DNA of 35,860 nucleotides, from contig JAFQRJ010000012.1 of NCBI GenBank assembly GCA_017410145.1, positions 1 to 35,860 on the forward strand, written 5' to 3'. Position 1 is the first letter of the stretch; every line of letters starts with the position of its first letter. The position numbers were made by a program, and so were the translations under genes. This DNA is from Tyzzerella sp. (GTDB lineage Bacteria > Bacillota > Clostridia > Lachnospirales > Lachnospiraceae). Under the pieces are notes generated by a model that was not told the DNA's origin, did not search any database, and saw only the letters and a list, made by a program, of their open reading frames with translations. Below, in pieces: positions 19,260 to 26,586 of the stretch.

Positions 19260-19285
19260 TTTTTCTTCTCCTTTTCTTTTATAAT

Positions 19286-21058
19286 TTATTTTGTATTAAG
19301 CCACACAGATATCATATTCTTTTCTCCGGTCCATTCTTTTCCGCAAGACTGATAATCTGTCAGCAAAATTGTACCATCTTCCGTTTCACATTCCATCCGA
19401 ATCAGCTCATCTTCTTCTGGTAATATTATCCTGTAAATTGGCTTGTCTCCCACTACAACAGGCTTCCTAATATCTCTATCACTTTTTGCACTATCGAGAG
19501 CAAGTGTAATTGCACCATATGTAAATGCAACCTTCTCATTTAGTCGATGTACCTTCAAGGCTAACTTCCATTCAAATGTAATTTCATCTCCGTCTTTGAA
19601 AATGCCAGTCACTTCTTGATATCCTTCTGCCACAACTTCTGTTCCGTTTAATAACATCGTTTCACACCAATCCGGTTTTCGAATCTTTAGTTTTAAATTA
19701 CATTCACCCTGGCACTGAATCTTAATTTTACAAACGCCGTCTTGTGGATACCTGCTTGCAAATGTCAGCTGAACATCTTTTCCACTTGCGTCCTTGATAC
19801 ATGCCTCTCCAGTAAACTGGTGATTGATGTGGGTATATTCTCCCATGGTTACCACCGCAGTTAGTGGCATAAGCGAGATTCCACACGCTCCGATGGCCAC
19901 ACAACATCCCGTGTAATCTCCATTCTCAAAATGTGAAATGCCTCCAATCCATCTTCCTCTGGTATTCATATAAAGTGGTGAATAACTGTCAAAACACTTT
20001 GCCGGCAAATACTCCTTTGACCAACGGTCATAGTGTTTACACTGTTTGGTATTGAGGCTTCCATACAAGGCGTTATAACCCGACTTCTCAATACGATCTA
20101 TATACTTAGCATCACCCGTTAGGAAATACATTCGAACCAAAACTCGCATCCAAGTAACCGTTACACACGTCTCTTGCATAACCACATCCGAATGCTTTGT
20201 TTGCATAACTGCCGCATGATCAAATAACTCTTCCGTACAACCTGCGCACCCAATAATCGTGATATCACTTTCTTGCACCGCTTCGATAAATCTATCGGCT
20301 ACCTCTAGATACTCCTTCTCACCTGTTGCTTCGTAATATGCAATCAGCCCTTCATAGAAAGACATCATCTCATAGGCTTTTGTTACTGGATACTGATACG
20401 GATACAACCCTTCCTGTATTGGCAGTTCCACTAGATTACAATCTGCACTTCCTCCTTTGGAGATAATGTACTTTGCAAATTCTAAATAGCGTGGCTCTTT
20501 TGTCATCTTATATAGTTCCATCGTAGGTTCTAATATGGTACAGGAATTCACGCATCCCCACCAAGACGAAGTTGTTGTAATATCAATCTTACCCGGACCG
20601 ATTTTGCTTATGATATAATCCATATGCTTCTTTTCGGCCTTTAAAATTGTTTCCTTTAAGTGTTCATCCCTGCATATCTGATAGTAATGTTGCAGACCTG
20701 TCAAAACATACTTTCTACCCCACATATCCCATCCGTTAAATTCCTTTTCTATGGTATATGTAGAAAATCTTCCGTATTCGTCTTGTGTCTTCAAAAGTTC
20801 ACTGCATGCCCATGTTAAAATGTCATACAATTCCTCATCCTGCGAATACAGGTATGCATAGCAAGCGCCACGCATTTGTTTCCCGAAAAACTCTCCCCGC
20901 CACCATAACTCTTCTGAATCATCGCGGGTAGTGAATACATCAATATATGTCCTCCATGTTTTCTTGTCTTTTAATTGATTGGCAATCACAAAATCAACTG
21001 CCTTATCCATGATTCCAACCATTTTTAGTGATTGTGTGTACAATTGTTTCATCTTCAT
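19286..21058 (-). CDS. GH127-like (DUF1680) glycosidase, probable beta-L-arabinofuranosidase
   Basis: A 590-residue protein without a signal peptide, so probably cytoplasmic. It has the alpha/alpha-barrel motifs of DUF1680/GH127: GRFSTYT, GWDMWGRKYVLTGLQHYYQ, ETCVTVTWMRVLVRMYFLTGD and YNALYGSLN. In the known Bifidobacterium enzyme HypBA1 the zinc-thiolate catalytic site is formed by a Glu and Cys of an ETC motif and by a Cys-Cys pair; here these are Glu296, Cys298 and Cys385-Cys386 (TGCCVAIGA), all present. A candidate acid/base Glu lies at 276-277. The usual CCPPN is CCVAI here, so substrate preference may differ within the GH127/GH146 group. It is the first gene of the 21-kb operon and divergent from the AraC regulator; the start follows GGAGGTGTCACAAT. 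Confidence 0.82.
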   Translation of the reverse strand: MKMKQLYTQSLKMVGIMDKAVDFVIANQLKDKKTWRTYIDVFTTRDDSEELWWRGEFFGKQMRGACYAYLYSQDEELYDILTWACSELLKTQDEYGRFSTYTIEKEFNGWDMWGRKYVLTGLQHYYQICRDEHLKETILKAEKKHMDYIISKIGPGKIDITTTSSWWGCVNSCTILEPTMELYKMTKEPRYLEFAKYIISKGGSADCNLVELPIQEGLYPYQYPVTKAYEMMSFYEGLIAYYEATGEKEYLEVADRFIEAVQESDITIIGCAGCTEELFDHAAVMQTKHSDVVMQETCVTVTWMRVLVRMYFLTGDAKYIDRIEKSGYNALYGSLNTKQCKHYDRWSKEYLPAKCFDSYSPLYMNTRGRWIGGISHFENGDYTGCCVAIGACGISLMPLTAVVTMGEYTHINHQFTGEACIKDASGKDVQLTFASRYPQDGVCKIKIQCQGECNLKLKIRKPDWCETMLLNGTEVVAEGYQEVTGIFKDGDEITFEWKLALKVHRLNEKVAFTYGAITLALDSAKSDRDIRKPVVVGDKPIYRIILPEEDELIRMECETEDGTILLTDYQSCGKEWTGEKNMISVWLNTK

Positions 21059-21206
21059 ATTGTGACACCTCCGGCAAGTTTAATATCTTACTTTAAGGAT
21101 AACCCACCGTTTGGTGAACGTATAGGATGTATCCACCAAAAAAATTGTACGAAACAGTCATTTTTTTATATATGCTGTACAAAAAAACCTGTTTGCACAC
21201 TATGTC

Positions 21207-21235
21207 TTGAAATTAAAAAAATCAAATTATATAAT
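21207..21235 (+). promoter_or_regulatory. Promoter of araC-type regulator
   Basis: TTGAAA at 21207-21212 and TATAAT at 21230-21235 with a 17-base spacer, within an AT-rich divergent intergenic region of about 210 bases. It lies 32 bases ahead of the regulator's ATG. The opposite promoter for the long operon must also lie in this region (21059-21206), but I could not pick one convincing pair of hexamers there. The stretch CCACCGTTTGGTG at 21102-21114 is an imperfect inverted repeat and could be a regulator site. Confidence 0.7.
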
Positions 21236-21267
21236 TATATATATTCATAGAAAAAGGTGGGAGAAAC

Positions 21268-22167
21268 ATGAATGAAATGAAGCAATACATAGATACTAAG
21301 ATATTCAAGCCATCTACCATTGTGCAAGCCTATTTTCATGATGAGGCTCTGGAATATTACACCCCATTACATACTCATAACTTCCATGAACTTAACATTG
21401 TCATGGCTGGGAATGGAAAGCATTATTTGAATAGCACTGCAATGCATATTGCCGTTGGTGACCTTTTCATTATGCCGCCAAACGTACCCCACGGTTATGA
21501 ATTTGACTCTGAGAAGTTTTCTATCTTTCACCTGCTGTTTCATAAGAACTTTTTCAAGAAATACGAAAGCTATCTGCATGGTTTGACCGGATACCACATT
21601 CTCTTTAATATTGACCCGCAGATTCAGAGACAAAGCGGGATTGTCAATAATTTCCTTCATATTAACATTACGGAAAATTACAACCTTGCTCGTATATTTA
21701 ACGAATTAGCCTTGTTGGAAAAAGAACAGAATTGTAACACAGAGACACAGAAGGAATTTCTAGCCGTATATGTAATTGCAAAAATTTGTGAAATCATAGA
21801 ACTGGAGAAAGAGGCACATAATAAGAAACGAGAATATCCTTATGATATGCTGAAATCTATCGAATATATTCATTTGAATTTTGGGGAACGGATCGAACTT
21901 TCCACACTACACAACATATCCTGTATGTCTGCGTCCTCTTACTTGCGCTATTTTAAAAAAGCCTTTAACTGCACGCCAATGGATTACATACAAGATTATC
22001 GTCTGAGACAGGCTAAATCTATGCTGAAGTACACGGACCATTCACTTACAACCATAGCAAATGATTGTGGTTTCTGGGATAATGCTCATTTCAGCAAGTT
22101 ATTTAAGAAAAAATATAAAATATCGCCCACACAATATCGGGCGCAATTGAAAAATAATAATAACTAA
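21268..22167 (+). CDS. AraC-family transcriptional regulator with cupin sensor domain
   Basis: A 299-residue regulator starting behind AAAGGTGGGAG. The N-terminal half is a cupin-type ligand-binding domain: THNFHELNIVMAGNGKHYLN and GDLFIMPPNVPHGYEF. The C-terminal 100 residues hold the double helix-turn-helix of the family, with LSTLHNISCMSASSYLRYFKK and the signature SLTTIANDCGFWDNAHFSKLFKKKYKISPTQYR. The cupin half usually senses a sugar or related small molecule. It is divergent from the glycosidase that heads the 21-kb operon, with a shared 210-base control region, so it is the obvious candidate activator of that operon. The histidine phosphatase gene follows after 14 bases and is probably co-transcribed. 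Confidence 0.93.
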   Translation: MNEMKQYIDTKIFKPSTIVQAYFHDEALEYYTPLHTHNFHELNIVMAGNGKHYLNSTAMHIAVGDLFIMPPNVPHGYEFDSEKFSIFHLLFHKNFFKKYESYLHGLTGYHILFNIDPQIQRQSGIVNNFLHINITENYNLARIFNELALLEKEQNCNTETQKEFLAVYVIAKICEIIELEKEAHNKKREYPYDMLKSIEYIHLNFGERIELSTLHNISCMSASSYLRYFKKAFNCTPMDYIQDYRLRQAKSMLKYTDHSLTTIANDCGFWDNAHFSKLFKKKYKISPTQYRAQLKNNNN

Positions 22168-22181
22168 GGAGTAGATACGAT

Positions 22182-22898
22182 ATGTTATTTTTCTATATTC
22201 GACACGGAGAGCCTATTTATGATCCGGACTCTCTTACAACATTAGGGCATGCACAGGCAAATGCTTTGGCTGGGCGTTTAAGTTTACATGGACTGGACCA
22301 AATTTATTCCTCCTCTTCCACTCGCGCAATGCAGACTGCGCAGCCAACTTGTGACATTTTAAAAAAGGAAATGACCATCTGTGACTGGGCGAACGAGCGC
22401 TATGCGTGGGATGTGTTTACCATAAAGAAGGAAGACGGAAAATCCGAATGGTGTTTTATGGATGATGAGATGTGTCAACTTTTCTTATCTCCGGAAGTAC
22501 GTTCGATGGGTATGGATTGGTACAAGCATCCGAGCTTTACCCAATATGATTTTGCAAAAGGTATGAAGCATGCAAATGAAGCTGTTGATAATTTTTTTTC
22601 AGAGCTAGGCTATCAGCACGACCGTGAAAATGCACGCTATAAAATTGTGAAAGCAAACTCAAATCGTGTGGCGTTGTTTGCTCATGCAGGATTTGGTATG
22701 TGCTTCCTGAGTAGTTTGCTGGATATTCCATATCCAATGTTCTGTACACATTTTGATCTTGGGCATAGTTCCATGACCGTAATCAATTTCAAAGAACAAG
22801 GAGATTATGCATATCCTCGAGTTTTACAATATTCAAATGATTCACACCTCTATCGGGAAAACATTTTGACAGGATATAATAATGAAATTCATTTTTAA
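22182..22898 (+). CDS. Histidine phosphatase family protein
   Basis: A 238-residue protein of the phosphoglycerate-mutase-like histidine phosphatase superfamily. The phosphohistidine motif is at the N-terminus, FYIRHGEP (Arg7, His8, Gly9), followed by LTTLGHAQANALAGRL and SSSTRAMQTAQ, which holds the second conserved Arg. The later His is in ALFAHAGFG. The family includes broad phosphatases, cobalamin and fructose-bisphosphate phosphatases; nothing here fixes the substrate. The start is behind AAGGAGTAGATACGAT, 14 bases after the AraC gene, so they form an operon. A role in dephosphorylating a sugar phosphate from the neighbouring pathway is possible but is inference. Confidence 0.9.
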   Translation: MLFFYIRHGEPIYDPDSLTTLGHAQANALAGRLSLHGLDQIYSSSSTRAMQTAQPTCDILKKEMTICDWANERYAWDVFTIKKEDGKSEWCFMDDEMCQLFLSPEVRSMGMDWYKHPSFTQYDFAKGMKHANEAVDNFFSELGYQHDRENARYKIVKANSNRVALFAHAGFGMCFLSSLLDIPYPMFCTHFDLGHSSMTVINFKEQGDYAYPRVLQYSNDSHLYRENILTGYNNEIHF

Positions 22899-22922
22899 AG
22901 TATAGTGACAATGTAGAATATA

Positions 22923-22960
22923 GAAAGACCAACTACCCGCAATCGGATAGTTGGTCTTTC
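22923..22960. terminator. Bidirectional rho-independent terminator
   Basis: A perfect 13-base stem, GAAAGACCAACTA (22923-22935) with TAGTTGGTCTTTC (22948-22960), and inside it a further CCG/CGG pairing. T-rich tracts follow on the plus strand (TCTTAAAATC), and it lies after the histidine phosphatase stop, between convergent genes. Its sequence is nearly the same as the terminator at 25764-25800. The rest of the 22899-23064 gap holds a short direct repeat (TGTGTCA at about 22972 and 22984) and one arm of an inverted repeat. Confidence 0.85.
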
Positions 22961-23021
22961 TCTTAAAATCTTGTGTCAAACCTGTGTCAGATTTAACTTA
23001 TAAAGTCCTACAAAGCTTTTT

Positions 23022-23073
23022 TTACAATAGTTCAATAAGCATTGCTCCCTTCTGTTATAAGAAACTATTGTAA
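23022..23073. repeat. Inverted repeat at 3' end of the Rpn gene
   Basis: TTACAATAGTT at 23022-23032 and its exact complement AACTATTGTAA at 23063-23073, 30 bases apart. The right arm overlaps the stop codon of the Rpn-family gene. Neither strand has a T-run after the stem, so it does not look like a normal terminator. It could be an mRNA 3' stabilising hairpin or an element end; no matching copy is seen at the 5' side of the gene. Confidence 0.45.
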
Positions 23074-23988
23074 CCTTAATTCATCCACAATTTCTTTAAT
23101 TATTTCTACATCTTCCACCAAATCATCAGCTATCTTCTCAATGGAATCACCTTTTTGAAGTTTCTTCTGCACTAAACTGATAAGTTTGTTTTGTTCACCT
23201 TTTTCTAATCCAATCTGCTCGCCTTCTTCAAATGCAGTCTGTTTTAAATCGTTTTCATATAATTCCTTGTCAAATAAATCGTCTAACATTTCGAGTACCT
23301 CGCTTTTCTTTTCCATCAAAAAGTCTTTCAGAACATTCTCTTCAATACATTCATCAATTGATTTGGTGATTGCCAGTTCCAGTCGATTCGGAAACTCTTT
23401 AGCATACTTGCGAAGCTTATCTACAAAGATTGCATACTCCTTAAGTCGCTGACTCTTTTTCATGAGCTCCTTATTATGCCCATAATTGATGTTCAGCATT
23501 CGCACTTCACATTCTAGACAACCACGCTTCCTGTCATTATTACTTTCTGTCATAAATGCATCGGATAAGCGCAGTGTCTTTTCGTCTGGTTCCTCTTTGG
23601 TTCCGTTATAAAATACCACATAATGCGGAACTGGCAACCTTTGTAATTTCGAACTATAGATATTTAGTCCATGCATCTTGATATATTTATTATACAGTTG
23701 ACTAAAATATCTTAATCCACGAATCGGCATATTGGGATTATAGGTACTCTGCTGCTCGTACAGATTCATTGCGCTATCGATTAAAAACGAAACATCGTTC
23801 TTGGTTGTCATGTACAATATTCCTTCTATTGTATTGATTTCAAGCTCATCCGTATCCCGATGTTCTGTTCCATTCACCGCATTGAACAGTTCTAATAGTT
23901 CCTTCTTGTCCGAAAAAATCTTCGCAAAGAGCGATGATTTCACCTCACGGTTTCCTTTTACTTCTTGATATTCAGTTGTTTGTTCCAT
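23065..23988 (-). CDS. Rpn-family recombination-promoting nuclease / PD-(D/E)XK putative transposase
   Basis: The start chosen is the ATG at 23988 (MEQTTEYQEV), which has AAGGAGGAAAAACAAT in front; an upstream ATG nine codons earlier lacks such a site. That gives 307 residues. The N-terminal half has the family pattern: SLFAKIFSDKKELLELFNAVNGT, then the nuclease core DVSFLIDSAMNLYEQQST and NMPIRGLRYFSQLYNKYI, then LPVPHYVVFYNG. The C-terminal half is helical and highly charged (EEGEQIGLEKGEQNKLISLVQKKL), a common tail in this family. Rpn proteins are DNA nucleases linked to recombination or, in recent work, to phage defence. It is a lone gene in the accessory block, with its own distant promoter. 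Confidence 0.88.
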   Translation of the reverse strand: MEQTTEYQEVKGNREVKSSLFAKIFSDKKELLELFNAVNGTEHRDTDELEINTIEGILYMTTKNDVSFLIDSAMNLYEQQSTYNPNMPIRGLRYFSQLYNKYIKMHGLNIYSSKLQRLPVPHYVVFYNGTKEEPDEKTLRLSDAFMTESNNDRKRGCLECEVRMLNINYGHNKELMKKSQRLKEYAIFVDKLRKYAKEFPNRLELAITKSIDECIEENVLKDFLMEKKSEVLEMLDDLFDKELYENDLKQTAFEEGEQIGLEKGEQNKLISLVQKKLQKGDSIEKIADDLVEDVEIIKEIVDELRLQ

Positions 23989-24217
23989 ATTGTTTTTCCT
24001 CCTTAATAGTATCATGTTTTCAGTCGCATTGGTAGTAAAAAATTAAAAACTACATGTTTCAAACAATCATAGGCATCTAACCTCCGTTCTTCAGTTGTTT
24101 CACCAAATTGAAAATCTCTGACAGAAATGTCGTGAAATTCAGATGCGTTTTTGAATAAACGCTTTAGACACTTAGAATGATTTAAAACAAATCTGTGTCT
24201 TGCTTTGATGTTTTCTT

Positions 24218-24247
24218 AGTATAACTTCATATTATAATGTTTGTCAA
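24218..24247 (-). promoter_or_regulatory. Likely promoter of the Rpn gene
   Basis: On the minus strand, TTGACA (24242-24247) and TATACT (24218-24223) are separated by 18 bases. It abuts the terminator of the upstream operon. Transcription from here would give a leader of about 220 bases before the Rpn start at 23988. The leader holds a 68-codon open stretch in one frame without a usable start, ending at the TGA near 24014; I do not call it a gene. Confidence 0.55.
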
Positions 24248-24249
24248 CG

Positions 24250-24290
24250 AAAAGAGAGTCAAAGGGAATTACTCCTTTTGACTCTCTTTT
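24250..24290 (-). terminator. Terminator of the HTH-DUF3990 operon
   Basis: AAAAGAGAGTCAAAGG at 24250-24265 pairs with CCTTTTGACTCTCTTTT at 24274-24290, with one bulged base. On the minus strand the stem ends in CTCTTTT. The stem overlaps the last codons of the 175-residue gene. Confidence 0.75.
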
Positions 24291-24796
24291 ATTCCAACAT
24301 AATATTTTTCATGATTCTTATTTCTTCTTCTCACTTCTCTAAGAATCTCTACTCCTCTTTTAATATCATCTTCGTCCAATATCCCTTTAGCCTCTTTAAT
24401 TCGTTCAATCGCCTGTGCCGGGTCTAGGGAATGATATGGAAAGTATAGATTCCTCAGTTCTTCCGGTTTTACTATCTTATATACCTGTTTGCTACTTTTT
24501 TCAGTAGTATAAGCCCAATATCGATAAATATATCCTGTCCAATAGATTTCTTCTCTTCCAAACTTCTCCGTTCCGTAATCACTCAAACCATATTGGCTTT
24601 CTATTTCACTCGTAGCATCTATTATATCTGTTGCGCTAAACAGAAAGCCTTCTGTATCCATTCTCTTTGCCAAATCTGATAACATAAACCTACGAATGAA
24701 TATTTTAGAACTACAATCCGCTATTTCTATTGATTTTTCAAATAACTCCGCTTGAAATTTACATAATCTCAAACCATAATGATCCATTTTTCTCAT
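24269..24796 (-). CDS. Partner protein of HTH-DUF3990, putative antitoxin
   Basis: A 175-residue soluble protein whose ATG overlaps the TGA of the upstream gene (ATGA), so the two are translationally coupled. Features are SSKIFIRRFMLSDLAKRMD near residues 30-47, GREEIYWTGYIYRYWAYT in the centre, and QVYKIVKPEELRNLYFPYHSLDP followed by a charged C-terminal helix. I have seen the central motif in small proteins next to DUF3990 and DUF3791 genes in Clostridia, but do not know an established biochemical role. The tight coupling and joint autoregulation suggest that it neutralises or works with the upstream ADP-ribosyltransferase-like protein. The identification as antitoxin is inference. Confidence 0.7.
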   Translation of the reverse strand: MRKMDHYGLRLCKFQAELFEKSIEIADCSSKIFIRRFMLSDLAKRMDTEGFLFSATDIIDATSEIESQYGLSDYGTEKFGREEIYWTGYIYRYWAYTTEKSSKQVYKIVKPEELRNLYFPYHSLDPAQAIERIKEAKGILDEDDIKRGVEILREVRRRNKNHEKYYVGIKESQKE

Positions 24797-25650
24797 TTTA
24801 ATATATCCTCTATATAATTTCCCTGGTCTCGGTATTGTCTGCGGGCAACTTTCACCTTGTCTCGATCTAACTCATAACTCTCTTTTCTAGAGTTAAGATA
24901 AGATTCCTTTTCAGAATTAGGAAGATAACATCTTTCTAATATTTGTATCTGTCTCAATGCTTTTTCTGAAACTAAAACATACTGATTTCCCATATTGGTT
25001 GCTGAAAGACAATGTTGACATTGTACATCTGTAATTTCTCCATCGATAAACTGATCTATAATTTCAAACATTCTATTATCTGCAATAGGTGCAACAATAT
25101 AATCAACCCCACGATTATCTCTCACAAGCCTTTGAATTAATTCTGATTGTGCATGTTCTCCAAGACGCTCTCTAAAATAAGCAATCATGAGAATCCAATC
25201 TCTGCACACAGAAAACTTTCTTTCAACTAAATTTTCCTGGCAAAATTCCAACATATAAAGTGATGAATCCGGAAAGGTCGCAACAAACATTGCGGATTGT
25301 TCTAAACTTTCTCCACAGTAAAATCCATTCCCAAAATCATTCTTTTGTTTACTGCAATCCAATCGCAACTCTCCTTCTATCTTTGTTTTGGCACCATGAA
25401 ATAAGATTTTTCTAGATTTACCAACCACGTCTTCTTTATACAATTGCTCTTTTATCTTGTTCAGTCTTATTCCTTTATTAAAAGTATATTCATAAAAGAA
25501 ATTCATATACATTTCATTGACATCTCTCTTCCCCGAAAGCCAATTATGTAATGTCACTCTGGAAACACCCAACTCTTTAGCAAACTCATCCTTCGAAAGT
25601 CCTGTTAATTCTATAACTGTTTCCATGTCTTGAATTATTTGAAATCCCAT
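24793..25650 (-). CDS. HTH-DUF3990 fusion protein, ADP-ribosyltransferase-like, putative toxin
   Basis: Starts at the ATG at 25650; AAGGAGG is 7 bases ahead of it, while an ATG two codons earlier would touch the ribosome binding site. Residues of about 5-62 are a Cro/XRE-type helix-turn-helix (LSKDEFAKELGVSRVTLHNWLSG). Residues of about 80-235 match the DUF3990 pattern: ILFHGAKTKIEG, DFGNGFYCGESLEQSAMF, VDYIVAPIADNRMFEII, and QYVLVSEKALRQI. DUF3990 is grouped with ADP-ribosyltransferase folds to my knowledge, with the HG, FG.GFY and Q/E positions at the expected places. DNA binding and enzyme in one chain, plus palindromic operators in its promoter, suggest an autoregulated toxin-antitoxin-like or defence module. 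The target is unknown. Confidence 0.78.
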   Translation of the reverse strand: MGFQIIQDMETVIELTGLSKDEFAKELGVSRVTLHNWLSGKRDVNEMYMNFFYEYTFNKGIRLNKIKEQLYKEDVVGKSRKILFHGAKTKIEGELRLDCSKQKNDFGNGFYCGESLEQSAMFVATFPDSSLYMLEFCQENLVERKFSVCRDWILMIAYFRERLGEHAQSELIQRLVRDNRGVDYIVAPIADNRMFEIIDQFIDGEITDVQCQHCLSATNMGNQYVLVSEKALRQIQILERCYLPNSEKESYLNSRKESYELDRDKVKVARRQYRDQGNYIEDILK

Positions 25651-25670
25651 TGACATCCCTCCTTATGTCA

Positions 25671-25742
25671 AACTTGTTTGTAAATAAGTTTACAACTAAC
25701 TTCGGTTTTTGTCAACAAACTTGTTTGTAAACAAGTTTACAA
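25671..25742 (-). promoter_or_regulatory. Promoter with duplicated palindromic operator of the HTH-DUF3990 operon
   Basis: On the minus strand TTGACA (25710-25715) and TAAACT (25687-25692) have an exact 17-base spacer. Two copies of a 25-base element overlap it: one at 25671-25695 covers the -10 box and one at 25718-25742 lies just upstream of the -35. Each contains ACTTGTTT, two bases and AAACAAGT (one mismatch in the first copy), and an offset TTGTAAAC/GTTTACAA pair. A further half-site AACAAACTTGCTTG is near 25745-25753. The arrangement fits repression by the operon's own HTH protein. Confidence 0.78.
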
Positions 25743-25763
25743 GCAAGTTTGTTACCAAATGCC

Positions 25764-25800
25764 AAAAAAAGACCAACTGTCCATTATCGGATAGTTGGTC
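25764..25800 (-). terminator. Terminator of the rpsF-ssb-rpsR operon
   Basis: On the minus strand GACCAACT...AGTTGGTC with an inner TCC/GGA pair, followed by seven T residues (25764-25770 on the plus strand read as A). It lies 10 bases past the rpsR stop. Fifteen bases of its 5' arm and loop, GACCAACTATCCGAT, are identical to the hairpin at 22923-22960. Confidence 0.9.
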
Positions 25801-25809
25801 CCAATTTTA

Positions 25810-26073
25810 TTAATCTTGTACGTATGGCATCAAAGCGATATGTCTTGCTCTCTTAATAGCTACTGTAAGAGCTCTCTGATGTTTTGCACAGTTTCCTGTG
25901 ATTCTTCTTGGAAGGATTTTTCCTCTTTCAGAAACATATTTTCTTAACTTAGCCACATCTTTGTAGTCGATTTCGTTATTTTCTTTACCGCAGAATACAC
26001 AAACTTTTTTTCTTCTACGAATGTTTCTTCTCTTCATTGGAGAATCCACTTTACTTCCTTTATCAAAAGCCAT
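25810..26073 (-). CDS. rpsR: Ribosomal protein S18
   Basis: An 87-residue small-subunit protein. Typical S18 features are the basic [15 protein letters not shown] stretch, [25 protein letters not shown], and [23 protein letters not shown]. The CVFC and CAKH residues form the Cys/His set found in zinc-type S18 proteins. I place the start at the ATG at 26073, nine bases after AGGAGG; a TTG two codons earlier sits too close to the ribosome binding site. It is the last gene of the rpsF-ssb-rpsR operon and binds next to S6 on the ribosome platform. Confidence 0.97.
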   Translation of the reverse strand: MAFDKGSKVDSPMKRRNIRRRKKVCVFCGKENNEIDYKDVAKLRKYVSERGKILPRRITGNCAKHQRALTVAIKRARHIALMPYVQD

Positions 26074-26122
26074 TGTCAATTACCTCCTATTTCATTTATC
26101 GAATAACTATACAATCAATCGT

Positions 26123-26569
26123 TTAGCTGAATGGTAATTCTTCATCAATTCCGTCCGGAATATTCATGAATCCATCTCCAATATCTGCACTTGGTGACGG
26201 AGCAGGACTTGCCTGATAGTTGTTATTGCTTGGTGCAGAGCTGTTTGCTTTGCTTTCTGCAAATTCTGATTCTTCTACAACAACTTCGGTTGTATATACT
26301 TTTTGACCATCACGGTTTGTGTAGCTGCCTGTTTGAATACGGCCGCTTACTACAATCTTTGTACCTTGACGTAAATATCTTTCTGCAAATTCAGCACTTC
26401 TGCCAAATGCTACACAGTTAATAAAATCTGCTGTAGCTTCGCCTTCACGTCTAGCCACGCGACGGTCTACTGCCAAAGTGTAACGTGCAATAGCAAGCGC
26501 GTTCTCACCTTGTGAATATCTAACTTCAGGATCTCTTGTTAAACGTCCCATTAAAATTACTTTATTCAT
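26123..26569 (-). CDS. ssb: Single-stranded DNA-binding protein
   Basis: A 148-residue SSB. The OB fold occupies residues 1-105, with MNKVILMGRLTRDPEVRY, DFINCVAFGRSAEFAERYLRQG and GSYTNRDGQKVYTTEVVV. A Ser/Pro/Asn-rich linker follows and the protein ends in DEELPFS, the acidic tip that recruits repair and replication partners. It lies between rpsF and rpsR, the standard order in Firmicutes, and is translated from its own ribosome binding site. Confidence 0.97.
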   Translation of the reverse strand: MNKVILMGRLTRDPEVRYSQGENALAIARYTLAVDRRVARREGEATADFINCVAFGRSAEFAERYLRQGTKIVVSGRIQTGSYTNRDGQKVYTTEVVVEESEFAESKANSSAPSNNNYQASPAPSPSADIGDGFMNIPDGIDEELPFS

Positions 26570-26586
26570 ACGATTCCTCTTTTCTC

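Noticed and set aside
1-21058. Sortase substrates for the class B sortase among the surface proteins
   Set aside because: None of the complete surface proteins ends in an LPxTG- or NPxTN-like motif with a hydrophobic tail; the giant protein ends at YPKNLQ. The protein at 1-983 is cut, so it cannot be judged.
22899-23064. Phage or element attachment site suggested by the TGTGTCA direct repeat
   Set aside because: The repeat is only 7 bases, there is no tRNA or integrase gene next to it, and no second copy was found on the far side of the block.
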